Assembly (NCBI GenBank): GCA_023436715.1
Contig: JAEZIJ010000012.1
Coordinates: 1 to 11,062 of the forward strand
Length of the DNA stretch: 11,062 nt
From: Acidobacteriota bacterium
GTDB taxonomy: Bacteria; Acidobacteriota; Terriglobia; Bryobacterales; Bryobacteraceae
Direction of reading: 5' to 3'
Below the pieces are notes generated by a model, which worked only from the letters and a program-made list of their open reading frames with translations, made no database searches and had not been told where the DNA came from. The translations under genes were made by a program, and so were the position numbers. Positions 1-5,714 of this stretch are shown one piece after another (the stretch's first letter is position 1; every line of letters begins with the position of its first letter).

Positions 1-96
1 TCGCTCTTCCAAAGCCGTCCTCTCTCTCCAGGGCATCTGCCCAGTTTCGGAGGCCAACGTCGGTTTTGGAAAGTGTTACCTATGTCCCCGGTCTGA
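1..96 (+). pseudogene. Possible 3' tail of a transposase reading frame (partial)
   Basis: Frame 1 is open from the left edge to a TGA at 94-96 and ends ...RRFWKVLPMSPV. The last residues are encoded by the first IS-end-like repeat (74-92). Transposase frames of some integrase-core IS elements run into their terminal repeats and end in similar peptides; this is recalled, not checked. Only about 31 codons are visible and no catalytic motif is present. The frame could equally be a chance opening across an IS end, so intact versus broken status is unknown. Confidence 0.25.
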
Positions 97-117
97 TCTG
101 TTACCCATGTGCCCGGT
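74..117 (+). repeat. Two tandem 19-bp IS-end-like direct repeats
   Basis: TGTTACCTATGTCCCCGGT (74-92) is repeated as TGTTACCCATGTGCCCGGT (99-117), with 17 of 19 bases identical and a period of 25 bp. Short iterated repeats of this TTACC-ATGT-CCCGGT type are, from memory, typical of transposase-binding sites at the ends of IS481/IS21-like elements. No complete transposase lies to the right, so this is either the right end of an element extending left of the window or a solitary remnant end. The family assignment is inference. Confidence 0.55.
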
Positions 118-130
118 ACGGACCTCCGCC

Positions 131-193
131 AAACCGCTCCCTCGCGGTCGCGGCTCGGAATCGCTACTGAGCGCGCGCGTAAGCAAGCGGTTT
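131..193. repeat. REP-like imperfect palindrome, copy A
   Basis: Left arm 134-156 (CCGCTCCCTCGCGGTC...) and right arm 169-190 (GAGCGCGCGCGTAAGCAAGC...) are nearly inverse complements around a 12-base loop. Outer bases AAACCGCT (131-138) and AGCGGTTT (186-193) extend the stem. A second full copy lies at 6827-6890 and a half copy at 291-316. Intergenic position, hairpin shape and multiple copies fit a REP/BIME-type element. Confidence 0.75.
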
Positions 194-256
194 GCGCGTC
201 AAGCAGAATGGGGATTACGATGGCCCACCGTTACTCGGGGTGCCGGCCACATGCCC

Positions 257-280
257 GGCCCGCTCCCCGGGCGGGCCTTT
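257..280 (+). terminator. Terminator-like GC hairpin
   Basis: GGCCCGC (257-263) pairs with GCGGGCC (271-277) across a 7-base loop and is followed by only three T (278-280). It could end transcription coming from the left, before the Clp-N gene. The short T tract makes it weak. It may instead be another structured part of the repeat-rich intergenic DNA. Confidence 0.35.
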
Positions 281-290
281 CATCCCTACT

Positions 291-316
291 GAGCCGCGCG
301 CGCAAGCAAGCGGTTT
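291..316. repeat. REP-like palindrome, half copy B (right arm only)
   Basis: GAGCCGCGCGCGCAAGCAAG followed by CGGTTT repeats the right arm of copy A (169-193) almost base for base. It also matches the right arm of copy C (6867-6889). The matching left arm is not seen upstream, where an unrelated GC hairpin lies instead. It looks like a truncated or solo arm. Confidence 0.65.
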
Positions 317-371
317 ACGCGCGCGGGATATGGCCCGTGATGCGCACGAAATGCGCCGGACCATTCGCTAC

Positions 372-398
372 TATGATGAGTAGAACATTCGCCGGGAG
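372..398 (+). promoter_or_regulatory. Candidate -10 box and RBS of the Clp-N gene
   Basis: TATGAT at 372-377, in a TACTATGAT context, is one base off TATAAT. No good -35 is seen at 16-18 bp upstream. GGGAG at 394-398 sits 5 nt before the ATG at 404 and supports that start. The promoter call is tentative; the RBS is convincing. Confidence 0.4.
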
Positions 399-403
399 AC
401 ACC

Positions 404-1039
404 ATGTTCGAACGGTACACCGAAGCCGCGCGCCGCAGCGTTTTCTTTGCACGGTACGAGGCCAGCCAGTTCGGCAGCAAATACATCGAGGCCGAGCACC
501 TCTTGCTGGGCCTGCTTCGTGAGTCCGCCGATGTATACCGGCCCTTGTTTCAGTCGCCCGATGCGCCGGAAGCGATTCGGAAGGAATACGACGAACGTCT
601 GCCCAGGCTGCCCGCAGTGTCCACGTCTGTGGACCTGCCCTTGAGTCACCAGGCCAGGCGCGCGCTGGCGTACGCGGCGGAGGAGGCAGAGCGGCTCGGG
701 CACATGCACATCGGCGTGGAGCACCTGATGCTGGGCATGATGCGGGAGGCAGGGTCGGTGGCCGAAGCGACTCTGCGCCGTCACGGAATGACGCTCGAGG
801 CGCTGCGCGCCGCAGCCAACCAGACGGCGAGCCAAGCCGAGATACCGGGACCGGCCGGCCTGCCCCGCCGGCTCGTCGTGACTGCGGGGCGTCCTGACCT
901 GCATCGCCTCCTGGCCACCCTCGAACCGGATCGCCTCCAGGCAGCCGCCGTCGTACTGGAGGCTCTCACGAAGGGTGAAGCGACCATTTCAGTCGTTTCC
1001 CCCGACGGCAACTTTGAATTCAAGTTCGGCCAACGCTGA
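404..1039 (+). CDS. Stand-alone double Clp-N domain protein
   Basis: 211 aa. Repeat 1 (about residues 1-65: MFERYTEAARRSVFFARYEA, then YIEAEHLLLGLLRE) and repeat 2 (about 79-140: LSHQARRALAYAAEEAERLG, then HIGVEHLMLGMMRE) match the two helical repeats of the ClpA/ClpC N-terminal domain. In Clp chaperones this domain binds adaptors and substrates. No AAA+ Walker motifs follow. Instead there is a unique tail of about 70 residues ending in a predicted beta segment (ISVVSPDGNFEFKF). Similar orphan Clp-N proteins (ClpS/ClpN-like, bacterial ClpC1 paralogues) are annotated as Clp-N domain proteins. It is probably cytoplasmic, with no signal peptide, and may act as a binding or adaptor protein for a Clp machine or a stress response; that role is inference. 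Start ATG 404 is supported by GGGAG 5 nt upstream. It is followed 37 nt later by the M20 peptidase gene. Confidence 0.88.
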   Translation: MFERYTEAARRSVFFARYEASQFGSKYIEAEHLLLGLLRESADVYRPLFQSPDAPEAIRKEYDERLPRLPAVSTSVDLPLSHQARRALAYAAEEAERLGHMHIGVEHLMLGMMREAGSVAEATLRRHGMTLEALRAAANQTASQAEIPGPAGLPRRLVVTAGRPDLHRLLATLEPDRLQAAAVVLEALTKGEATISVVSPDGNFEFKFGQR

Positions 1040-1062
1040 CAGGGCCGCCCGGCCTCACCTGT

Positions 1063-1068
1063 TACACT
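1063..1068 (+). promoter_or_regulatory. Weak -10-like box just before the M20 gene
   Basis: TACACT at 1063-1068 lies 8 nt before the ATG at 1077, so a transcript starting there would be nearly leaderless. CTGACA (1036-1041) resembles a -35, but the 21-bp spacing is too long. No clear Shine-Dalgarno precedes 1077. The alternative is read-through from the Clp-N gene. Confidence 0.2.
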
Positions 1069-1076
1069 CGAAGCAG

Positions 1077-2321
1077 ATGGCGGCTGGCACCAAACCCCCG
1101 ATGTCAATACCGGTTCGAGAGCTGGCCGAAAAGCGAGCGGTGCGGGAGTGTCTTCAGTGGTTCACCCGCGAGAAGCAGTGGATCAATGAGCAGCACCTCG
1201 CGCTCTGCCGCATCCCGGCTCCCACTTTTCTGGAGCAGCAGCGCGCCGCGTGGATGGCGGAGCAGTTCCGCGCGCTTGGTTGGCTGGCCGAGATCGATCC
1301 CGCCGGAAACGTCGTGGCCAGGCTCGGCGCCGGCAGGGGCGGACCGCTGGTCGCCCTGACTGCGCACCTGGATACCGTCCTGGCCCCGCGCAACAAGGAA
1401 GACATCGCGGCCGATCCCGACGGCACGTTCCGTGGCCCCGGTGTTTCCGATAACGGCGCAGGTCTCGCGGCGCTGCTCGCCATCGCGCGGGCCGTCAAGC
1501 TCTCACCGCCCTTCGAGGATGCGAACGGCGAGCTTCTGCTGGCTGCCAACGTCGGCGAGGAAGGCGAAGGCAACCTGAGCGGGATGCGCTACCTCGCCCG
1601 GCAATCCGTGGTTGCGTCGCGAATCACGTCATATCTCGTGCTCGACGGGCCCGCGGTCGACCGCATTACCTCCCAGGCTCTCGCAAGCCGCCGCTTCGAG
1701 GTCGCCTTCAGCGGACCGGGCGGGCATAGCTGGAGCGACCACGGCACCGCCAATCCGGTGCACGCGCTCAGCCGCGCGATTTCCCGGTTTACGGACCATT
1801 GCGCCGATTCGCAGGCCAACGGCGGGTCCCGGCGCGTGTCGTTCAACTTCGGGACGATTGAGGGCGGCATCAGCGTCAACTCGATTCCCACGACGGCGCG
1901 CGCCAAAGTAGACCTGCGCTGCGACGATGGCGATGCACTCGAAGGATTGGCGGCTACGCTGACCGAGGCGGTCGAGCGTGCCCTCGATGTAGAGAACAGG
2001 CGCGCAAGCGGCGCCAAGCTCACCGCGAAGATCAGGGAGATCGGTTCGCGGCCGGGCGGAAAGCTCGCTGAAAATGCGGCGATCCTGACCTGCCTCCGCG
2101 CCGTGGATTCCCACCTGGGCATTCGCGCGCGAATCGACCTGGCTTCCACCGATGCCAACGTTCCCCTCTCGCTTGGCATCCCCGCGGTTTCGATTGGCGC
2201 GGGCGGCCAGGGCGGCGGCGCACATACCCCGGGCGAGTGGTTCCACCCGGAAGGCCGCGACCTGGGACTGAAGCGCGTTCTGCTGACTCTGGCGATGCTC
2301 CTCCGCGCTCCGGCCGCGTAG
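1077..2321 (+). CDS. M20 family zinc metallopeptidase (peptidase T/ArgE-type)
   Basis: 414 aa from ATG 1077. A second ATG at 1101 (MSIPVREL) is equally possible, and an upstream in-frame ATG at 975 lies inside the Clp-N gene and is unlikely. Residue numbers are from 1077. Metal and catalytic motifs appear in the expected order: HLD (His97), GPGVSDNG (bridging Asp125), GEEGEG (catalytic Glu161 and Glu162), LVLDGP (Asp190) and GGGAHTPGEW (His383). The central lid or dimerisation domain begins around the GGHSW motif (His217). The family hydrolyses peptides or N-acyl amino acids using two zinc ions, and the NVGEEGEG region resembles tripeptidase-like members. No signal peptide is seen, so it is probably cytoplasmic. 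Substrate cannot be inferred from sequence alone. It lies 37 nt after the Clp-N gene on the same strand; co-transcription is possible but no SD is obvious. Confidence 0.9.
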   Translation: MAAGTKPPMSIPVRELAEKRAVRECLQWFTREKQWINEQHLALCRIPAPTFLEQQRAAWMAEQFRALGWLAEIDPAGNVVARLGAGRGGPLVALTAHLDTVLAPRNKEDIAADPDGTFRGPGVSDNGAGLAALLAIARAVKLSPPFEDANGELLLAANVGEEGEGNLSGMRYLARQSVVASRITSYLVLDGPAVDRITSQALASRRFEVAFSGPGGHSWSDHGTANPVHALSRAISRFTDHCADSQANGGSRRVSFNFGTIEGGISVNSIPTTARAKVDLRCDDGDALEGLAATLTEAVERALDVENRRASGAKLTAKIREIGSRPGGKLAENAAILTCLRAVDSHLGIRARIDLASTDANVPLSLGIPAVSIGAGGQGGGAHTPGEWFHPEGRDLGLKRVLLTLAMLLRAPAA

Positions 2322-2413
2322 ACGGGTGGGGTCACCTCCCGGCCTGTGCGATTTTACTGAACCCGCTGAAAGCTGGTCTGGTGGATGCGCCCGAAAAACT
2401 CTAAAGGCAGCAG

Positions 2414-2430
2414 GGGCTATTATAAAGCCC
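2414..2430 (+). promoter_or_regulatory. AT-rich hairpin or -10-like element in the intergenic region
   Basis: GGGCT (2414-2418) and AGCCC (2426-2430) enclose ATTATAA. TATTAT at 2418-2423 resembles a -10 box, with no recognisable -35 upstream. It could be the promoter of the EamA gene with a leader of about 90 nt, or a small hairpin. The rest of 2322-2518 contains only this, the palindrome at 2450-2469, and no gene. Confidence 0.25.
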
Positions 2431-2449
2431 TGTGATGGTGGCGACCTAC

Positions 2450-2469
2450 GGCACGGCTGAAGCCGTGCC
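2450..2469. repeat. Perfect 9-bp palindrome (GCACGGCTGAAGCCGTGC core)
   Basis: GGCACGGCT and AGCCGTGCC form a perfect inverted repeat around GA, or an 8-bp stem with a TGAA loop. No T-run follows, so it is not a classic terminator. I recall similar GGCACGGCTGAAGCCGTGCC palindromes being abundant in Solibacter-type genomes, which would make it a dispersed repeat; this is memory, not a search. It lies in the probable leader of the EamA gene. Confidence 0.65.
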
Positions 2470-2518
2470 CTGATACGGTTCGTGATGTACAAACTCCCGG
2501 ACAGGCCATAATGAATGA

Positions 2519-3418
2519 GTGCTTCAAAAAGGCCTGGAACGCGCGTGGCGCGCAGATCTCGCCCTCGCCTTCATAACCCTTATCTGGGGTTCGACGTTCG
2601 TAGTTGTGAAAGAGGCGCTCACGGACTCCTCGACGCTTCTGTTTCTGGCGTTGCGGTTCAGTCTTGCCACCGTCTCGCTCGGGATCGTTTTTCGCCCCCT
2701 CCCCAGTAAGTTCGAGGTACCGAAGAAGTTGCTCGCCGGCGGCGTTCTCGCCGGTGTTTGCCTATTCTTCGGTTACGTATTCCAGACTGTAGGCCTCCGC
2801 TACACGACGCCGTCGAAATCCGCCTTCATCACCGGTCTATCCATCGTTCTGGTGCCGGCTTTCGGCGCCATCATCCAGCGAAGAGCCCCACACCCGTCCG
2901 AAGCACTTGGCGTGATCATCGCGGCCGCGGGCATGGCGCTGATGACGCTGCGGATCGACTCCTTGCGGGTCGAGAAGGGCGACCTGCTGACTCTCGCCTG
3001 CGCGGTTGGCTTTGCCAGCCACATCCTGGTTGTCGGCCACTACGCACCGCGGCTCGGGTTCGAGGTGTTGACGCTCATACAGGTCGCAACGGCCGCGGTC
3101 CTCTCGCTCGCGAGTTTCTGGTGGGTGGAAACGCCCGTAATCAGGTGGAGCCCCGGAGTCGTCGCGGCGATTCTCGTTACGGGACTGCTGGCCACCGCCC
3201 TCGCATTCGGAATCCAGAGTTGGGCGCAGCAGTACACTACACCGACTCACACGGCGCTGATCTTCGCGCTCGAGCCCGTTTTCGCGTGGGCCACGTCGTT
3301 CGTCGTCGAGGGCGAACTGCTCTCCCGGGCAGCGACGGCCGGCGCCGCGCTGATCCTCGCCGGCATTCTGTTTGTGGAGTTGAAGCCGATTGGGCGGCGC
3401 CGGGGCACATGCATATAA
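2519..3418 (+). CDS. EamA/DMT-superfamily inner-membrane transporter
   Basis: 299 aa, the usual length for a 10-helix drug/metabolite transporter with two EamA repeats. The N-terminal repeat starts with the hallmark LIWGSTFVVVKEAL. Further family-like segments are SALRF-type LALRFSLATVSL, the TTPSKSAFITGLSIVLVPAF helix, and in the second half TALAFGIQSWAQQYTTPTHTALIFALEPVFAWATSF. It is predicted to export a small metabolite or amino acid derivative; the substrate is unknown. The start is GTG 2519, directly after an in-frame TGA (2516-2518), so no longer start is available. ATGs at 2511 and 2515 are in other frames. The nearest SD-like AGG lies about 13 nt upstream, which is poor. The last codons carry the -10 box of the next gene. 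Confidence 0.9.
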   Translation: MLQKGLERAWRADLALAFITLIWGSTFVVVKEALTDSSTLLFLALRFSLATVSLGIVFRPLPSKFEVPKKLLAGGVLAGVCLFFGYVFQTVGLRYTTPSKSAFITGLSIVLVPAFGAIIQRRAPHPSEALGVIIAAAGMALMTLRIDSLRVEKGDLLTLACAVGFASHILVVGHYAPRLGFEVLTLIQVATAAVLSLASFWWVETPVIRWSPGVVAAILVTGLLATALAFGIQSWAQQYTTPTHTALIFALEPVFAWATSFVVEGELLSRAATAGAALILAGILFVELKPIGRRRGTCI

Positions 3419-3442
3419 TAGGTAAGCCTGCCTTGGAGAGGA
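3390..3442 (+). promoter_or_regulatory. Promoter and RBS of the htrA gene
   Basis: A perfect TATAAT at 3414-3419 overlaps the EamA stop codon. TTGGGC at 3390-3395 lies 18 bp upstream as a weak -35. GGAGAGGA at 3435-3442 ends 5 nt before ATG 3448 and fixes that start, although the frame is open much further upstream. This suggests the protease has its own promoter. Confidence 0.6.
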
Positions 3443-3447
3443 TACGG

Positions 3448-5076
3448 ATGAAACTACTTGGGCAACTCCGGCATCAGAAGGTGCTTTCCGCGACCCTGCT
3501 TGCGTTCACGCTGTCGATCGGCATACTGATCGGAACGCTGATCAACACGGCAGTGTTCGCAGGGAAGGCGCAGAGCGGCGCTCCCGACGCGAGCGCACTC
3601 GTGATCCCGAGCCCGGTGCAACTCTCCACCGCGTTCAGCGCGCTGGCCAAGCAGCTCGAGCCGTCGGTCGTCAACATCACCTCCACCTATGGCGCCCGAC
3701 CGGCAGCCCAAGCGCGAACGCGGCGGCCCGCACCCTCTCCACAACCGGATCCGGATCAGGAAGACGATGACCAGGGCGGGGTCGACCTGTTCCGCCGCTT
3801 CTTCGGCCAGGAGCCCGGCGGTGATGTTCCGCAACACCCGTTCGGCCGCCGCCAGGGCACAGGCTCCGGCGTCGTCGTGGACCGGAATGGCTACATCCTG
3901 ACCAACTTCCACGTCGTCGAGGACGCCACCAAAATCCAGGTGAAGTTCAACGGCGATCCGGCCGAATACGCGGCCAAACTGGTGGGCTCGGACCCGGAAA
4001 CCGACCTCGCGGTAATCAAGCTGGAGGATGGCAAGAAGCTCACGCCTGCGAAGATAGGCAATTCCGACGGGGTGCTGGTCGGCGACTGGGCGGTCGCCAT
4101 CGGCTCTCCTTTCGGTCTCGAAGCGACGGTCACCGCGGGGATCATCAGCGCCAAGGGGCGCGATATCGGCGGCGCCGAGCATCAGCTCCAGAAATTCCTC
4201 CAGACAGACGCGGCCATCAATCCGGGTAACAGCGGCGGGCCGCTGCTCGATATCAAGGGACAGGTAATCGGCATCAACACGGCGATCGCGACCGACAGTG
4301 GCGGCTATCAGGGCATCGGGTTTGCGCTGCCGATCAATCTCGCCGTCAGCGTGTACAACCAGATCATCCGCAGCGGGCGCGTGTCGCGCGGCAGCATCGG
4401 CGTGGGCTTCAACGCGAATGAGAAGCCGGAGACGCTGAAGGTCTACGGCGCGAAACAGGGAGTATTCGTGACCCAGGTGGAGCCGGGCGGGCCGGGCGAC
4501 AAGGCGGGCATCAAAACGGAGGACATCATCGTCGCACTCAACGGCCAGCCGGTCAGGGATGGCGAGGACCTCGTCTCCCGCATATCGAACACGCCCGTCG
4601 GAGCGGATGCATCGGTCACCGTCCTGCGCGACGGCCGCAGGACAGACCTCAAGGTGAAGGTCGGCGAGCGCTCCGAAGTCTGGGCCAGCCAACCGCAGTT
4701 CCGGCGGTTCCGGCGCGAGGAACCCGGCCAGGATGAGTCCACCACCCAGGTGAAGTTCGGCGTGAGCATTCAGAACCTCACGCAGGGGATGCGGGACCGC
4801 CTCGCGTTCCGGGAGAAGAGCGGGGTTCTGGTGACCGCTGTAACCCCCGGATCGTTCGCCGAAGATGTTGGTGTGGCTCCGCGCGACATCATCACCGCCA
4901 TCAACCGGCAGCCTGTGAGCTCGATGGATGACGTGCAGCGCGTGCAGGCAAAACTGAAACCCGGCGATGCCGTAGCATTCCGCGTCATGCGCGGAGTTCG
5001 GGGCCAGGCGCCGCGCCCCGCCGAAACCGTGTGGCAGCCGATATTTTTAGCGGGCACGCTAACTTCCAATCCGTGA
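3448..5076 (+). CDS. htrA: HtrA/DegP-type (Do family) periplasmic serine protease
   Basis: 542 aa. A membrane segment at about residues 13-36 acts as uncleaved anchor or signal. After a Pro/Arg and Asp/Glu-rich linker (about 80-120) comes a trypsin-like domain with a complete catalytic triad: His155 in NFHVVEDA, Asp186 in ETDLAVIKL and Ser262 in NPGNSGGPLLD. Two PDZ domains follow, PDZ1 at about 310-408 (GVFVTQVEPGGPGDKAGI) and PDZ2 at about 436-530 (GVLVTAVTPGSFAEDVGV). This is the DegP/DegQ layout, used for degrading or chaperoning misfolded envelope proteins. Family members assemble as trimers and larger cages. The start at 3448 is fixed by the SD and hydrophobic N-terminus; the open frame upstream is a shadow of the EamA gene. 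It has its own TATAAT promoter and ends just before a strong terminator, so it is probably monocistronic. Confidence 0.96.
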   Translation: MKLLGQLRHQKVLSATLLAFTLSIGILIGTLINTAVFAGKAQSGAPDASALVIPSPVQLSTAFSALAKQLEPSVVNITSTYGARPAAQARTRRPAPSPQPDPDQEDDDQGGVDLFRRFFGQEPGGDVPQHPFGRRQGTGSGVVVDRNGYILTNFHVVEDATKIQVKFNGDPAEYAAKLVGSDPETDLAVIKLEDGKKLTPAKIGNSDGVLVGDWAVAIGSPFGLEATVTAGIISAKGRDIGGAEHQLQKFLQTDAAINPGNSGGPLLDIKGQVIGINTAIATDSGGYQGIGFALPINLAVSVYNQIIRSGRVSRGSIGVGFNANEKPETLKVYGAKQGVFVTQVEPGGPGDKAGIKTEDIIVALNGQPVRDGEDLVSRISNTPVGADASVTVLRDGRRTDLKVKVGERSEVWASQPQFRRFRREEPGQDESTTQVKFGVSIQNLTQGMRDRLAFREKSGVLVTAVTPGSFAEDVGVAPRDIITAINRQPVSSMDDVQRVQAKLKPGDAVAFRVMRGVRGQAPRPAETVWQPIFLAGTLTSNP

Positions 5077-5093
5077 TAACATGGGGCGTTTGG

Positions 5094-5123
5094 GGGACAC
5101 CTCCCGCGGGTGTCCCTCGTTTT
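5094..5123 (+). terminator. Rho-independent terminator after htrA
   Basis: GGGACACC (5094-5101) pairs perfectly with GGTGTCCC (5109-5116) across a 7-base loop, followed by TCGTTTT. It lies 17 nt after the htrA stop, on the coding strand. It separates htrA from the PG-binding/ald pair. Confidence 0.8.
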
Positions 5124-5177
5124 GCGATAAAGCTGCGATCCGGCTGGGACCGGAGCATTATCCTGATTTCTCGGTTT

Positions 5178-5183
5178 GGAGAG
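5178..5183 (+). promoter_or_regulatory. RBS that decides a GTG start
   Basis: GGAGAG at 5178-5183 lies 6 nt before GTG 5190. The reading frame is open back to an ATG at 5031 inside htrA, but only the GTG start is preceded by an SD and gives a signal peptide at the N-terminus. Confidence 0.75.
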
Positions 5184-5189
5184 CTGCGC

Positions 5190-5714
5190 GTGCGAACATA
5201 TGCTGCGCTGGTTGTAATTCTCTGTCTGGGCTTGCCGGTTTTCCCCGCGACACAAACATCGACCCGTTCCGCCAAAGCCAGTTCCGGCGCCGCTAAGAAT
5301 AAGAAGAAGAAGAAACCGGCGCGAAAGGCGTCGTCGAACTCCAAGCGCTCGGGGACAACGACGGTGCGCGCATCCGCCGGGAAGAAGAAGACCGGAACAC
5401 GTGCCGGCAGTTCCCGGACCAGGAAGCAAAGCTGGAGAACCGGACAAATGGCGCCGACCCCTGAGCGCTACCGCGAAATCCAGCGCGCCCTGATCGAAAA
5501 GGGCTACCTCCAGGGCGAACCGAGCGGAGACTGGGGGCCGGACTCGACCGCTGCATTGAAAAGCTTTCAGAAGAACCAGAACCTTGAGCCAAGTGGCAAG
5601 CTCGATTCGCTTACGCTTATCTCTCTGGGGCTGGGACCCCGGCGAGAACCCCTTGGTTCCACCGCAGGCATCGACAAAACGCCTCCCGCCGCGGAGGGAA
5701 AAGAGCCCCAATGA
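5190..5714 (+). CDS. Secreted peptidoglycan-binding-like protein with a Lys-rich linker
   Basis: 174 aa from GTG 5190. A signal peptide (MRTYAALVVILCLGLPVFPA, likely cut after residue 20) is followed by a very basic Lys/Arg/Ser/Ala stretch (about 27-82, including KKKKK at 38-42). A PG_binding_1-type three-helix domain follows at about 90-148: YREIQRALIEKGYLQGEPSG, then WGPDSTAALKSFQKNQNL. The tail is Pro-rich. Such domains bind the cell wall, and the basic linker could bind anionic wall polymers or the membrane; no catalytic domain is present. It follows the htrA terminator, so it needs its own promoter in 5124-5177, where only a weak -10-like CATTAT (about 5157) is visible. Its TGA overlaps the ald ATG (ATGA), implying translational coupling. 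Confidence 0.8.
   Translation: MRTYAALVVILCLGLPVFPATQTSTRSAKASSGAAKNKKKKKPARKASSNSKRSGTTTVRASAGKKKTGTRAGSSRTRKQSWRTGQMAPTPERYREIQRALIEKGYLQGEPSGDWGPDSTAALKSFQKNQNLEPSGKLDSLTLISLGLGPRREPLGSTAGIDKTPPAAEGKEPQ

Noticed and set aside
107..522. Small plus-strand frames of 61-137 aa over the left intergenic region
   Set aside because: They translate REP-like palindromes and hairpins (for example PLPRGRGSES) and overlap the Clp-N gene out of frame; no SD supports them.
2329..2360. Possible terminator after the M20 gene (GGGTGG...CCTCCC followed by TTTT)
   Set aside because: The stem has a mismatch and the T-run lies about 12 bases after the stem, so it is too weak to call.
1629..2492. 287-aa minus-strand frame opposite the M20 peptidase
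   Set aside because: The M20 active-site motifs are all in the plus-strand frame; the antisense frame has only low-complexity Arg/Ala/Gly content.
2758..3447. N-terminal extension of htrA into the EamA gene
   Set aside because: The extension is out-of-frame EamA sequence. The SD, promoter and hydrophobic anchor all place the start at 3448.
3454..4692. 412-aa minus-strand open frame antisense to htrA
   Set aside because: It mirrors the well-supported protease frame, has an Arg/Asp/Ala-rich composition with no domain, and is a common artefact of GC-rich coding DNA.
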